Of a DNA stretch of 64,000 bases, positions 15,620 through 24,423 are shown piece after piece (positions within the stretch are counted from its first letter, which is position 1; every line of letters starts with the position of its first letter). Where the stretch lies: positions 2,356,001-2,420,000 of the forward strand of contig NZ_JAUTAL010000001.1 of the NCBI RefSeq assembly GCF_030818575.1, in the 5' to 3' direction. This stretch comes from Chryseobacterium camelliae (GTDB taxonomy: Bacteria > Bacteroidota > Bacteroidia > Flavobacteriales > Weeksellaceae). Position numbers and translations under genes: made by a program. The notes below the pieces were generated by a model. The model saw nothing but the letters and a program-made list of their open reading frames with translations, was not told the DNA's origin and ran no database searches.

Positions 15620-15934
15620 ATGAAAAGAGATATCTTTCACGCCATTGCTGATCCTACCAGGAGAGCAATTATTTTACTGGTTTCAATTCAATCAATGACT
15701 CCCAATACAATAGCAGAAAATTTTGAAATATCAAGACAAGCCGTTTCAAAGCACTTAAAGGTGCTTTCAGAATGTGATGCTATTACCCAGGAACAGAAAG
15801 GTAGAGAAGTATATTACAAACTAAACCACAATAAAATGAAAGAAATTGCAGATTTCATTGAACCTTTCAGGAAAATGTGGGATGACAAATTTAATTCTTT
15901 AGAAAATCTAATGAAAAATCATAAACAGATTTAA
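15620..15934 (+). CDS. ArsR-family transcriptional regulator
   Basis: A 104-residue winged-helix protein: IFHAIADPTRRAIILLV, then NTIAENFEISRQAVSKHLKVL, then QKGREVYYKLN. It lacks the metal-binding ELCVCDL motif of ArsR/SmtB sensors. It belongs to the subgroup that pairs with AHSA1/SRPBCC proteins and DoxX. I prefer the ATG at 15620 over a TTG at 15611, because the TTG lies within the operator. It heads a four-gene operon. Confidence 0.88.
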   Translation: MKRDIFHAIADPTRRAIILLVSIQSMTPNTIAENFEISRQAVSKHLKVLSECDAITQEQKGREVYYKLNHNKMKEIADFIEPFRKMWDDKFNSLENLMKNHKQI

Positions 15935-15935
15935 T

Positions 15936-16401
15936 ATGGATCTAAAAACTAAAATTATTGCAGCTGAAGATGCTCAGGACCTTACCAATTGTAAGAGATT
16001 TTGAACTCCCTGTTGAACTCCTGTTCAAAGCAAACTCCGAAAAAGAATTATTAGAAAAATGGATGGGTACGAAAGTTATCAAACTGGAAAGTCGGAAACA
16101 CGGAAGTTATGAATTTGAAACTTCAAGAGGTGGAAATGTTGTTTTTAAAGCAGATGGTACAATTCACGAATATATTGAGAATGATATAATAATTAGAACT
16201 TTTGAAATGGCCAATATGCCTATTGGTGTTCAACTTGAGTTTTTAAGATTTGAAAAACTTACTGATGATACAAGTAAAATAACTATCCACATTATTTATC
16301 AGTCCAAAGAACATAGAGCAGAACAACTTAAACTGCCATTTGAAATGGGCTTAAATATGGCTCACAACAATCTACAAAAAATAATAAGTGAACAACTCTG
16401 A
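15936..16401 (+). pseudogene. AHSA1/SRPBCC-domain protein, frameshifted near its N-terminus
   Basis: The natural start (MDLKTKIIAAEDAQDLT) is at 15936, one base after the ArsR stop. It runs into a stop because of one extra A near 15987. Removing it restores DLTIVRDFELPVELLFKA, and the frame continues intact to 16401 (TKVIKLESRKHGSYEF, then FLRFEKLTDDTSKITIH). SRPBCC proteins bind hydrophobic ligands; this one would work with the DoxX and ArsR neighbours. It may be a real mutation or a sequence error. Confidence 0.8.
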
Positions 16402-16402
16402 T

Positions 16403-16774
16403 ATGGAGAAAAAAAAAACATCATTTATTGGATTTCTACAACACTTTTATCATTAGGAATGTTGACTGGAGGAATTCAACAATTGTTTCAGATCGGTGGT
16501 TACAATAAAATAGTAACAGATTTTAGGTTATCCTCTTATCTTTTATCAATTTTAGGAGTTTGGAAGATATTAGGAGTTATTATTATTCTGTTAACAACAA
16601 TGAAATTAATTAAGAATGGGATTATGCAGGATTCTTTTTCGCAATGTCCGGTGCAATAGTTTCTCATTTAATTGCAGGAAAGACTTTACTGAAACAATAC
16701 CATCATTAATTCTGTTAACTGTAACGGTCTTCTCGTGGTATTTTAGGCCTGATAATCGTAAAATAATTCCTTAA
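16403..16774 (+). pseudogene. DoxX-like membrane protein, broken by several frameshifts
   Basis: The start is MEKK at 16403, followed by a run of ten A that shifts the frame. The downstream pieces are IYWISTTLLSLGMLTGGIQQ, LLSILGVWKILGVIIILL, YAGFFFAMSGAIVSHLIAG and LTVTVFSWYFRPDNRK; they lie in successive frames and together make one DoxX_2-type protein with four membrane segments. At least three shifts are needed, so it is most likely a decaying gene. Confidence 0.75.
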
Positions 16775-16778
16775 AACT

Positions 16779-17357
16779 ATGATACAAGTAGAAAGTTTTT
16801 TTAATACATCCAGTAGATGGAAAGAAGAATATAATACCCTCCGTGAAATTATACTTGAGAATAAACAACTCAAGGAAGATTTTAAGTGGATGCATCCGTG
16901 TTATACATATTTGGGCAATAATATAGTTCTGATTCACGGATTTAAAGATTATTGTGCTTTGCTTTTTCATAAAGGCGTCCTTTTAAAAGATCAGCAAGGT
17001 CTTTTGATACAACAAACAAAAAATGTTCAGTCTGCCAGGCAATTGAGATTTAAAAATGTCGACGAAATAATTTCCAAAAAAATAATTATTGAAAATTTCA
17101 TAAAAGATGCAATTGAAGTTGAAAAAAGAGGTGACAAAGTAGAATTAAAACCTGTTTCAGAATATACTGTTCCAGAAGAGTTTCAAAAAGCATTGAATGA
17201 AGATAAAAATTTATCAAATGCTTTCTATAATTTAACCCCAGGAAGGCAAAAAGGATATTTACTTTATTTTGGCCAGGCAAAGCAATCAAAAACAAGGCAG
17301 GAAAGAATAGCAAAATTTTATGATAAAATTATACTTGGAAAAGGTATTGATGATTGA
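16779..17357 (+). CDS. YdeI/OmdA-family protein (DUF1801 plus YdeI)
   Basis: A 192-residue protein with an N-terminal DUF1801-like part (about residues 15-115) and a C-terminal OmdA/YdeI part ending in LTPGRQKGYLLYFGQAKQSK-TRQERIAK, the family signature. Function is poorly defined; Bacillus YdeI homologues are linked to antimicrobial peptide resistance. It is the intact last gene of the ArsR-led operon, 4 bases past the broken DoxX gene. A weak hairpin with a T-tract follows at about 17391-17415. Confidence 0.8.
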   Translation: MIQVESFFNTSSRWKEEYNTLREIILENKQLKEDFKWMHPCYTYLGNNIVLIHGFKDYCALLFHKGVLLKDQQGLLIQQTKNVQSARQLRFKNVDEIISKKIIIENFIKDAIEVEKRGDKVELKPVSEYTVPEEFQKALNEDKNLSNAFYNLTPGRQKGYLLYFGQAKQSKTRQERIAKFYDKIILGKGIDD

Positions 17358-17447
17358 TTTAGTTCTTGCTGATTTAAGAACTATTGATTTCAGAGTGTTT
17401 TAAACTCTTTTTTATAAAAAAATCTCTACCCTTTTAACTATGCTATC

Positions 17448-17463
17448 AAACCACTTGCAATCC
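17448..17463 (+). repeat. Degenerate match to the tRNA-Phe 3' att-like core
   Basis: AAACCACTTGCAATCC differs by one base from AAACCACTTGAAATCC in repeat copy 2. It lies in an otherwise gene-free 274-base stretch just after the decaying operon that follows tRNA-Phe copy 2. It may be the right boundary of a second insertion; it is short enough to be chance. Confidence 0.3.
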
Positions 17464-17631
17464 GTTGAACTATACATAGACTATATCATAGCTTAGATAT
17501 AAGAGTTCTATAAAAGTGATGTTAAAATCAATAAGAAACATTAATCCACTACAGAAAAGAAGGTTTCAAACAAAGCAGGAAGAAATACCATTTTTCAAAG
17601 AAACAAAACCATAATTCATATCAAAACCAAT

Positions 17632-18204
17632 TTACTCCAATTCCGCCAACACCTTTTCTGAATTCCAAACCGTCGCAAACTCACCATGTAAATTGGCGAG
17701 CGCTGTAAGGTGCACCAGCTCGGCATCATATTTTTCACCGTTAATCCCAATCCTGTCAAAGCCAGCCGTTGCATCAGAAACCACATAGGTTTCATACCCG
17801 AAGTTCCCAGCCATCCTAGCTGTTGTTGAAACGCAATGGTTCGTGGTAATTCCCACGATGACCAGAGTGTGGATATCCTGCGCGTCTAACCTTTCTTTCA
17901 AATCGGTCCCAATCAATGCACTGTTCACATTTTTGGTAATGACAGGTTCACCGGGAAGGGGCAATACTTCATCGCTGAACTGAAATCCGGGATGTGACTC
18001 ATGAAGCCTGGAATGCTTATTTGAAGAACTATGCCTGATGTGGAAAACCGGAAGCTTAAGTTCCCTCCACTTTTCCAGCAGCCTTCCACAGGTTTTTTCT
18101 GCATTTTTATTATTCCTGTTGCCTCCCCAGTACTCATCATCCAGAAAACCCTTCTGAACATCGATCAGAATCAGAGCCGGTTTCTTATCACTTAGTGTGC
18201 CCAT
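17632..18204 (-). CDS. Cysteine hydrolase, isochorismatase family
   Basis: A 190-residue Rossmann-like hydrolase. The catalytic Asp is in LILIDVQKGFLDD, the catalytic Lys in VITKNVNSALIGTDL and the nucleophilic Cys in GITTNHCVSTTARMA. The family includes nicotinamidases and other amide hydrolases; the substrate is unclear. It follows the alpha/beta hydrolase gene by 23 bases on the same strand, so the two are probably co-transcribed and may act on a common ester/amide compound. Confidence 0.9.
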   Translation of the reverse strand: MGTLSDKKPALILIDVQKGFLDDEYWGGNRNNKNAEKTCGRLLEKWRELKLPVFHIRHSSSNKHSRLHESHPGFQFSDEVLPLPGEPVITKNVNSALIGTDLKERLDAQDIHTLVIVGITTNHCVSTTARMAGNFGYETYVVSDATAGFDRIGINGEKYDAELVHLTALANLHGEFATVWNSEKVLAELE

Positions 18205-18227
18205 TGTAATTTATTTTGAAATATTAA

Positions 18228-19169
18228 TCAGAACATACGGCTGTAAAGAAATTCATTATACCGGTCAGTCAGAGGTGCTTCAAAAAGATCAAAGACATGA
18301 ATCGCTCCGGGAATCACCCAAAGTTCAGTATGAACCCCCGCCTGGTACAGCAGCTGGGAGAATTCAATACCTTCATCTCTTAAGGGATCCAGTTCACAAG
18401 CTACTATAGTCGTTCTCGGAAGGTTTTGGAAATCATCGTAATAGGTAAGGTCTGCATATCGTATACTTTTATCCTTATCTTCATTCCCTAAAAAATGGGC
18501 CCACGCAATTTCAGCATACTTCCGGTTCCATATCGGCGCATCCGTAAATTCTTTCATGGAAGGTGTATCCATCCTGTTGTGGATCACCGGATACAGTAAA
18601 AACTGGTGTTTTATATTCTTGATTCCTTGATCATTTGCCATCTGGGTAACTGCAGCAGCAAGATGGCCACCGGCACTGCCTCCGAAAACAGTGATATTCT
18701 CAGGATCGATTCCCAGCTGCTGTTCACCGCTTGTTATCGTCCATTGCAACGCATCGAAGCCATCCTGCACAGGAACCGGAAACTTATACTGCGGAGATAG
18801 CCTGTAATCTACAGAAATAATGGTGGCATGAAGATTTTCTGCAAGCTCAAACATCTGCTTGTCTACCTGCTCCGGAAGACCGAAAATATAGCCTCCCCCA
18901 TGAAAATAAATAATGGTTCTGTTTCTGTCAAATCCTTCCGGCTGGTAAATATGAAGCCTTATCTGGTGATCATCACCGGAACTTTTTACAAAAATATCTT
19001 TTACTTTAATAGTATCCGGTCCTTTAAAAAGATATGCTTTGGCCAGGGCTTCTTTTTCTTCCTGAACCAGTTCAGGACGATGGAGGAATTCTGTTTCATC
19101 AATTTCCAGTGAGAACGGAAACTGGTCTATGCTTTCTTTCAGATTCGGGTCTATTCTGCTTAAATCCAT
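18228..19169 (-). CDS. Alpha/beta hydrolase (hormone-sensitive-lipase type)
   Basis: A 313-residue carboxylesterase-like enzyme. It has the oxyanion-hole motif YFHGGGYIFG, the nucleophile elbow FGGSAGGHLAA, the acid in CELDPLRDEG and the histidine in PGAIHVFDLF. No signal peptide, so cytoplasmic. It is divergent from the HxlR regulator, which could control it. Confidence 0.92.
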   Translation of the reverse strand: MDLSRIDPNLKESIDQFPFSLEIDETEFLHRPELVQEEKEALAKAYLFKGPDTIKVKDIFVKSSGDDHQIRLHIYQPEGFDRNRTIIYFHGGGYIFGLPEQVDKQMFELAENLHATIISVDYRLSPQYKFPVPVQDGFDALQWTITSGEQQLGIDPENITVFGGSAGGHLAAAVTQMANDQGIKNIKHQFLLYPVIHNRMDTPSMKEFTDAPIWNRKYAEIAWAHFLGNEDKDKSIRYADLTYYDDFQNLPRTTIVACELDPLRDEGIEFSQLLYQAGVHTELWVIPGAIHVFDLFEAPLTDRYNEFLYSRMF

Positions 19170-19279
19170 AATGCTTGTGTTTTTTTAAATGTAAAATTAT
19201 GTACTTTCGGGTTTTATCCCTGTGACTTTTATTTTGTAAATTTATGTAATCAAAAAACAGCTTCCAATACGACGGCAAA

Positions 19280-19669
19280 TTGTATGAAACGAACAAAAAT
19301 GTAAGTATGAAAATTAAGGAGTCTTCTACCAACCATGAGAATAAGAAAAATCTAGAACGGAGCTGCTCAGAAATCTATGCAGTAAACCTGATCAGCGGAA
19401 GATGGATTCTTTCTATCTGCTATTGTCTCAGACAAGGCAGGCTAAGGTTCTCTGAACTCAAAAACATGATGCCGAACATCAGTGAAAGGATGCTCACCAT
19501 GCAGCTGAAAAAAATGGAGGAAGAACAACTGATTTCTAAAAAAGTATATGCAGAAATTCCTCCGAGAACCGAATATGAATTAACGGAAATAGGGAAAAAA
19601 TTAATCCCGGTTCTTGATGAACTGGATGCATGGGGTAAAGAACATAAAAAACTGAAAAACCAACATTGA
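19280..19669 (+). CDS. HxlR-family transcriptional regulator
   Basis: A 129-residue winged-helix protein: LISGRWILSICYCLRQGRLR, FSELKNMMPNISERMLTMQL, and PPRTEYELTEIGKKLIPVL define the HxlR domain. The start at 19280 gives a longer N-terminal tail than usual; ATG at 19310 is an alternative. The gene is divergent from the alpha/beta hydrolase across 110 bases. HxlR proteins often sense electrophiles or disulfide stress and control adjacent enzymes. Confidence 0.88.
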   Translation: MYETNKNVSMKIKESSTNHENKKNLERSCSEIYAVNLISGRWILSICYCLRQGRLRFSELKNMMPNISERMLTMQLKKMEEEQLISKKVYAEIPPRTEYELTEIGKKLIPVLDELDAWGKEHKKLKNQH

Positions 19670-19791
19670 TCCTGATGGTTTCAATTAATAAGAAAATTCA
19701 TACTCTGAAAACCCTAACAATAATTAACATAATACCGGGTAGGGGGTTACAAGGAAATTAATTATCTTCGCCCTTTAATTTATTTGGAACA

Positions 19792-20967
19792 ATGAAGAAG
19801 ATCATCTCCGGATTATTTCTGTTTATAGGGGTATTGATATTTTCCCAGGAATCCATCCAGTTTCAGGATGTACCATTCAAAGATCTTATTGCAAAAGCGA
19901 AGAAAGAGAATAAAATTGTTTTTATTGATGCCTATGCTTCCTGGTGCGGTCCCTGTAAGATGATGGAGAGGAATGTATTTACCAAGAAATCTGTCGGAGA
20001 CTATTTCAATACCAATTTTGTGAATGCGAGATTCGACATGGAAAAAGGAGAAGGAAGGGAAATTGCTGCCAAATTCGGAGTACGCTCCTACCCTACCTAT
20101 CTTTTCCTGAACGGAGACGGAGAACTGGTTTCTCAAAACTTCGGATACATGGAGGAAAGTTTATTCCTGTCTATGGCACAGGACGTTAATGCACCCAACA
20201 ATAAAAAAGGGTCTTTAAAAGAGAGGTTTGCCAAAGGGGAAAAAGACCCTGAATTCCTGATCAACATCATGAAACTGAACTCCAGTTCCGATTTTGATTT
20301 TGCTAAAAAGGCATCTGAACGATATTTTGAAAATAAAAAAGCCACAGATGAACTTTCTAAAGAAGATATCGGCTACCTGCTCTTTTTCCTGAAGTCAAGT
20401 GAAGATCCCAACTATAAAGTTTTCACGGCGAGAAAAGCCCAAATCATCCAACAGCTTCCGGAAGATACTTATAAGCAGTTCGATAATCAGCTGAAACTGG
20501 CAAAAATCGTGGAACAGTCTATTGATGATAAAACGAAAACCATCAACAGTGCTTATTTTATGAAAGCAGCCGAGCCTCTGGTAGGTACGTATGATGCTAC
20601 TATAAAACTTAACCAGACCAAACTGGCTTATTATGAGCAGAATGCCAATTTTCCTGAATATGAAAAGGCAGCCCTGGAATACTATAAAAATTCAGATTCC
20701 TTTGAGCCAAATGAACTGCTCAAAGCGGCATGGATGTTTTCAGAACATGTAAAGAATCAGGCATCCCTTAAAAAAGCGGCTGAATGGGCGGAAAAATCTG
20801 TCATGAGAGGAGAAACATCTGAGAATACTTATATCCTTGCGAAACTGTATTTTTTAACCGGAAATATGGAAATGGCAAGAACTTATGCAGAGATGGCAAA
20901 AAAAATGGCGATCCAGTCCGGTAAGGATGCCTCTCTTTCAGAAGATTTACTTAATCAGATCAAATAA
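19792..20967 (+). CDS. Exported thioredoxin-domain protein
   Basis: A 391-residue protein with a signal peptide (ending near IFSQ, residue 20). A thioredoxin domain follows (about residues 22-135) with the active-site motif ASWCGPCKMM and the cis-Pro loop VRSYPTYLFL. The C-terminal 250 residues are alpha-helical and look like repeated helical hairpins (tetratricopeptide-like), without a catalytic motif. A periplasmic disulfide role is likely. It is followed closely by a DUF3575 protein and a small membrane protein, with gaps of 6 and 1 bases. Confidence 0.88.
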   Translation: MKKIISGLFLFIGVLIFSQESIQFQDVPFKDLIAKAKKENKIVFIDAYASWCGPCKMMERNVFTKKSVGDYFNTNFVNARFDMEKGEGREIAAKFGVRSYPTYLFLNGDGELVSQNFGYMEESLFLSMAQDVNAPNNKKGSLKERFAKGEKDPEFLINIMKLNSSSDFDFAKKASERYFENKKATDELSKEDIGYLLFFLKSSEDPNYKVFTARKAQIIQQLPEDTYKQFDNQLKLAKIVEQSIDDKTKTINSAYFMKAAEPLVGTYDATIKLNQTKLAYYEQNANFPEYEKAALEYYKNSDSFEPNELLKAAWMFSEHVKNQASLKKAAEWAEKSVMRGETSENTYILAKLYFLTGNMEMARTYAEMAKKMAIQSGKDASLSEDLLNQIK

Positions 20968-20973
20968 CACAGG

Positions 20974-21597
20974 ATGAAATACACTTTCATAACAGCAGTC
21001 TTAACACTTCTTTTATCCGGACAAATCCAGGCTCAGGAACAGGAACCGGCCAAAAGCCTTTATATCAAAGGAAATGCACTCTTTATTCCGATAGGCGTTC
21101 TCAATGCAGGCATGGAATACCAGCTCAGCAAAAAATATACGTTACAGGGAGATGTCTTTATTTCCCCTTGGAAATCATTTGCAGGTCATGAGTTTCAGTA
21201 CTATTCGGTTTCCATGGAGGGCAGGTATTATTTTGATGAAGCCTTCAAGCATTGGTATGTTGGAGCCAATATAGCAACTTCAGCTTTTGTATTACAGAAG
21301 TGGAATTACTGGAAATCTAAGACTTATATAAATGAAATTACCGGTGAAAAGTTCGAAAATTCAGAATTGTATCAGAAAGGGTATTCAGTAATTTTGGGAA
21401 TTACGGCCGGGTACCAGTTTAATCTTTCAGAAAGATGGAATATTGATGTCTATGCTACAGCCGGGACGTCACAGGATTTTTACAAAGGTTATGAAAGAAG
21501 CACCGGAAGGCGCTACGATTCTGCACAGAGATTCAATAAAAGCGGTGAAATCCTGCCCTACAGAGGGGGTGTAATGATTTCCTATAAACTTAAGTAA
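20974..21597 (+). CDS. DUF3575-type outer-membrane beta-barrel protein
   Basis: A 207-residue protein with a signal peptide (cut after QIQAQ). It has alternating aromatic strands of an eight-strand barrel: KGNALFIPIGVLNAGMEYQL, FQYYSVSMEGRYYFDE, HWYVGANIATSAF and GYSVILGITAGYQFNLS. This is the DUF3575 layout common in Bacteroidota. Function unknown. It sits second in a three-gene cluster with the thioredoxin protein. Confidence 0.78.
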   Translation: MKYTFITAVLTLLLSGQIQAQEQEPAKSLYIKGNALFIPIGVLNAGMEYQLSKKYTLQGDVFISPWKSFAGHEFQYYSVSMEGRYYFDEAFKHWYVGANIATSAFVLQKWNYWKSKTYINEITGEKFENSELYQKGYSVILGITAGYQFNLSERWNIDVYATAGTSQDFYKGYERSTGRRYDSAQRFNKSGEILPYRGGVMISYKLK

Positions 21598-21598
21598 C

Positions 21599-21805
21599 AT
21601 GAAACTATTCGGACAAAAACACCTGATCATTTGTGCCATCACCTTTGTCATCCTGTTCCTGATGAATTACATTGGGAATGATCTCCCTGACAAGCTTCAA
21701 AGAGCGTTATTAACGGCTTCTGCAGGGGTAATCGGGCTATCCATAGGACTTATCATTTACAACCGGGGCAAGAATGATAACCAGCCTCCTCAGAATTTTG
21801 ATTAA
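21599..21805 (+). CDS. Small two-helix membrane protein
   Basis: A 68-residue protein with two hydrophobic segments (LIICAITFVILFLMNYI and ALLTASAGVIGLSIGLIIY) and a polar tail. It starts 1 base after the DUF3575 stop, so translation is coupled. The last 4 bases overlap the convergent DUF1343 gene. Family not recognised. Confidence 0.7.
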   Translation: MKLFGQKHLIICAITFVILFLMNYIGNDLPDKLQRALLTASAGVIGLSIGLIIYNRGKNDNQPPQNFD

Positions 21806-22998
21806 TCCTGATACACGATATATTTACTCCTGATCTTTTCAAATTTTTTAAGATCGGGCTGCCAGGATTTTTTAATATCTGAAATCGATGTACCTGCAAT
21901 AATCTGCTTTCTCAGTTCATCTGTACCTGCAAGCTTATCAAACCAAAGGTTTTTCAGGAAAAAGTCCTGTTCAGGATTTTTATAATGGCGGTACGCTTTG
22001 ATCACCCATTCCATGTTCAGCTCACGCAGGTCTTCAGGATACTCAGACAAGTTTTCACCATAACATAATTTACCGTTCAGGAAAGGGTCTTTAGCTCCGG
22101 AATTGGGCTTTGGAGTGAATGAATAAGGCAAACCTTTCGTCCATGGAGAGCCGTAAATCTGAAAAGGCAGAGACGTTCCCCTACCCACAGAAACCTGGGT
22201 ACCTTCAAAAAAGCACAGGCTTGGATAAAGATTGATTGACTTATCGTTCGGAAGATTAGGAGAAGGCTTATCTGAGATAGCGTAGCGCTGTTTTTTATGG
22301 TAGTTTTTCATCGATACCAGGGTATACTTAGCCTGAATACCATTTTTCAGCCATTTTTCACCGTTCACCATTTTTCCGTATTCACCAATGGTGAGTCCGT
22401 ATACTACCGGAACTTCATGGAGGCCTACAAAACTAGACCACTTTTGTTTCAATACAGGTCCGTCTGTATATCCGTCATGGGGATTGGGCCTGTCCAGCAC
22501 CATCACTTCAACATGGTTTTCAGCCGCAGCTTCCATAAGATAGGTAAGCGTTGAAATATAGGTATAAAACCTGACGCCAACGTCCTGAATATCGAATACA
22601 ACAATATCAATTCCTTTTAATTGCTCAGGCGTTGGTTTTTTATTGTTTCCATACAGGGAAATGATAGGAATACCGGTTTTGGCATCGGTCCCGTTCTTTA
22701 CCGTTTCCCCCGCGTCCGCATCTCCCCGGAAACCGTGCTCAGGGGCAAAGATAGCTTTGATACGGATATTATTTTTGATCAGGAAATCCACCAGATGGGT
22801 TCTGTCCAGCATCAGTCCGGTCTGGTTGGTTACTACCCCAACTGTTTTATTTCTCAGCAGGGGAATATATTTTTCCGGCTGATCTGCCCCTGTTTTAAAG
22901 CTTGATTCCTTCTGAGCCTGAGAATAATATTGGTTGAATACTCCTAAAAAAATTAGGCAAATAAAAAGTAAATTTTTAATTTTGAAATCTAAATTCAT
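21802..22998 (-). CDS. DUF1343 / NamZ-type exo-N-acetylmuramidase-like protein
   Basis: A 398-residue secreted protein. I place the start at the ATG at 22998 (MNLDFKIKNLLFICLIF), since it begins a clear signal peptide; longer frames upstream run antisense to the permease gene. The DUF1343 hallmark blocks are present: KTVGVVTNQTGLMLDRTHLVD, IFAPEHGFRGDADAG, DIVVFDIQDVGVRFYTYIST, VMVLDRPNP and LCFFEGTQVSVGRGT. NamZ of Bacillus is an exo-lytic muramidase of this family, so a role in peptidoglycan recycling or breakdown outside the cytoplasm is likely. Confidence 0.9.
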   Translation of the reverse strand: MNLDFKIKNLLFICLIFLGVFNQYYSQAQKESSFKTGADQPEKYIPLLRNKTVGVVTNQTGLMLDRTHLVDFLIKNNIRIKAIFAPEHGFRGDADAGETVKNGTDAKTGIPIISLYGNNKKPTPEQLKGIDIVVFDIQDVGVRFYTYISTLTYLMEAAAENHVEVMVLDRPNPHDGYTDGPVLKQKWSSFVGLHEVPVVYGLTIGEYGKMVNGEKWLKNGIQAKYTLVSMKNYHKKQRYAISDKPSPNLPNDKSINLYPSLCFFEGTQVSVGRGTSLPFQIYGSPWTKGLPYSFTPKPNSGAKDPFLNGKLCYGENLSEYPEDLRELNMEWVIKAYRHYKNPEQDFFLKNLWFDKLAGTDELRKQIIAGTSISDIKKSWQPDLKKFEKIRSKYIVYQD

Positions 22999-23060
22999 AA
23001 ACTTGAGCTTTCCCTTATATTTCTCCAGAAAAATAGCCCTTTCCAAAGATAACAAAAATA
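22977..23060. promoter_or_regulatory. Interlocked divergent promoters of the DUF1343 and permease genes
   Basis: A plus-strand TAATTTTG (22977-22984) faces the permease start and lies inside the DUF1343 signal peptide. Minus-strand TATCTTTG (23051-23044) and TATTTTTG (23060-23053) face DUF1343 and lie inside the permease gene. The two start codons are only 4 bases apart. Confidence 0.45.
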
Positions 23061-24232
23061 ACCTTTCAAGGGTGATTATCTTTATCGGCAGGCTCTCCGT
23101 AGCGCTGGGAATCATTGTTTCCCTGATTACGGTTTCCACAGGTTTCGGCTCAAAGAAAGCCATAAAGGAAAGGCTTGCAGATTTCAGCGGCCACATTACC
23201 GTAAAGTCTACGCGGTCCAACTCTTCTTATAACACTTCCGTTCTGGACAACCAGGGCCTTGAAATCAATAAGATCAAGGAACTGCCGGATGTACAGAGCG
23301 TTCAGAAATACGCTATGGTTACCGGGATCATGCGTAATGAGCATAATTTTGCCGGGGTTATTTTTAAAGGGGTCGGAAAAGATTTCGACAGCCTGCGCTT
23401 CAAAAAATTTCTTATTGCAGGAACTACGCCGAAGATAACGGAACAGGGCTACAACAATGGCATTACCATTTCACAGAAGGTTGCCAACGATCTTCACCTG
23501 AAAGTAAAGGACAGCATTGTTACCATATTTTCAAAAACAGACCAGAAACCTGTTTACAGGAAATTTGAAGTGGTAGGCATCTATAAAACCGACATCAAAA
23601 TGATCGATGACCAGTTTGTGATCGGTGACATCAATCAGGTGAGGAAGATACAGGATATGAAGCCGAATGAAGCAGGTGGCATTGATATTTTCCTTAATAA
23701 TATCGATGATATTGACACCGTTTTTCCTGATGTTGAAAAACTCATCGGCTATAAAAACTATGCTGAAAAAGCGACTGAAAAATATCCTCAAATTATTGAC
23801 TGGATCAGCATCTTCGATACGAATATCGCCCTGATCATCATCATCATGCTGATTGTTGTGGTCATTAATATCATTATGGTCCTTTTAATCCTGATTATTG
23901 AAAGAACGAACTCCATCGGGCTTCTTAAAACATTGGGAGCAAGCAATGCGCAGATCCGTGCTACTTTTATCAATTACACCCTGATCATCATGATCCCGGG
24001 GCTTCTATACGGTAACCTGATCGGCCTCGGATTGCTGCTGATTCAGAAATTCCTGGGCATCATCCGCCTGAATCCTGAAAACTATTATGTCAGCACCGTT
24101 CCGGTGGACCTTAATCCTGTAGCTATCATTTCAATCTCTCTGGGAATCCTGATCATTTCCGGCCTTGCCCTGATCGTTCCCAGCTATCTGATCAGCAAGA
24201 TTTCTCCGGTAAAGGCAATTAAGTATAATTAG
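23003..24232 (+). CDS. FtsX-type ABC permease (LolC/LolE-like)
   Basis: About 409 residues from a TTG start at 23003 (reading SFPLYFSRKIALSKDNKNNL). A TTG further upstream at 22934 would add 23 polar residues and is less likely. It has one N-terminal membrane helix (RLSVALGIIVSLITVSTGFG), a large periplasmic domain (about 60-270) and three C-terminal helices including ERTNSIGLLKTLGASNAQIR, the FtsX/MacB coupling signature, and a final SPVKAIKY. This is the LolCE lipoprotein-sorting layout. No ATPase gene is adjacent. Confidence 0.85.
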   Translation: MSFPLYFSRKIALSKDNKNNLSRVIIFIGRLSVALGIIVSLITVSTGFGSKKAIKERLADFSGHITVKSTRSNSSYNTSVLDNQGLEINKIKELPDVQSVQKYAMVTGIMRNEHNFAGVIFKGVGKDFDSLRFKKFLIAGTTPKITEQGYNNGITISQKVANDLHLKVKDSIVTIFSKTDQKPVYRKFEVVGIYKTDIKMIDDQFVIGDINQVRKIQDMKPNEAGGIDIFLNNIDDIDTVFPDVEKLIGYKNYAEKATEKYPQIIDWISIFDTNIALIIIIMLIVVVINIIMVLLILIIERTNSIGLLKTLGASNAQIRATFINYTLIIMIPGLLYGNLIGLGLLLIQKFLGIIRLNPENYYVSTVPVDLNPVAIISISLGILIISGLALIVPSYLISKISPVKAIKYN

Positions 24233-24396
24233 GTTTTAGATATCAGACTTTAGACTTCAGATATTAGAGTGTTGATTTTTAGAATTTGAGGTTTCGTCAT
24301 GATATAAGATGTCTTGATTGAGCCTCCCAATTCATATCATAATGATTCTGACTGATCATCAGCATCTCTCTGGTTTTTCATTATAATTTAAAGCCG

Positions 24397-24404
24397 TATC
24401 TTTG
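24397..24404 (+). promoter_or_regulatory. -7 box of the cysteine-synthase-family gene
   Basis: TATCTTTG matches TAnnTTTG, 19 bases ahead of the ATG. The spacer before it (24233-24390) includes the simple repeat-like text TTTTAGATATCAGACTTTAG and nothing else recognised. Confidence 0.55.
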
Positions 24405-24423
24405 CAGCGTTATATGACCATTT

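Noticed and set aside
16459..16659. 66-codon frame as an independent gene
   Set aside because: It is a middle piece of the frameshifted DoxX-like pseudogene.
22934..23002. Upstream TTG start for the permease gene
   Set aside because: It adds polar residues antisense to the DUF1343 signal peptide and is upstream of the candidate -7 box.
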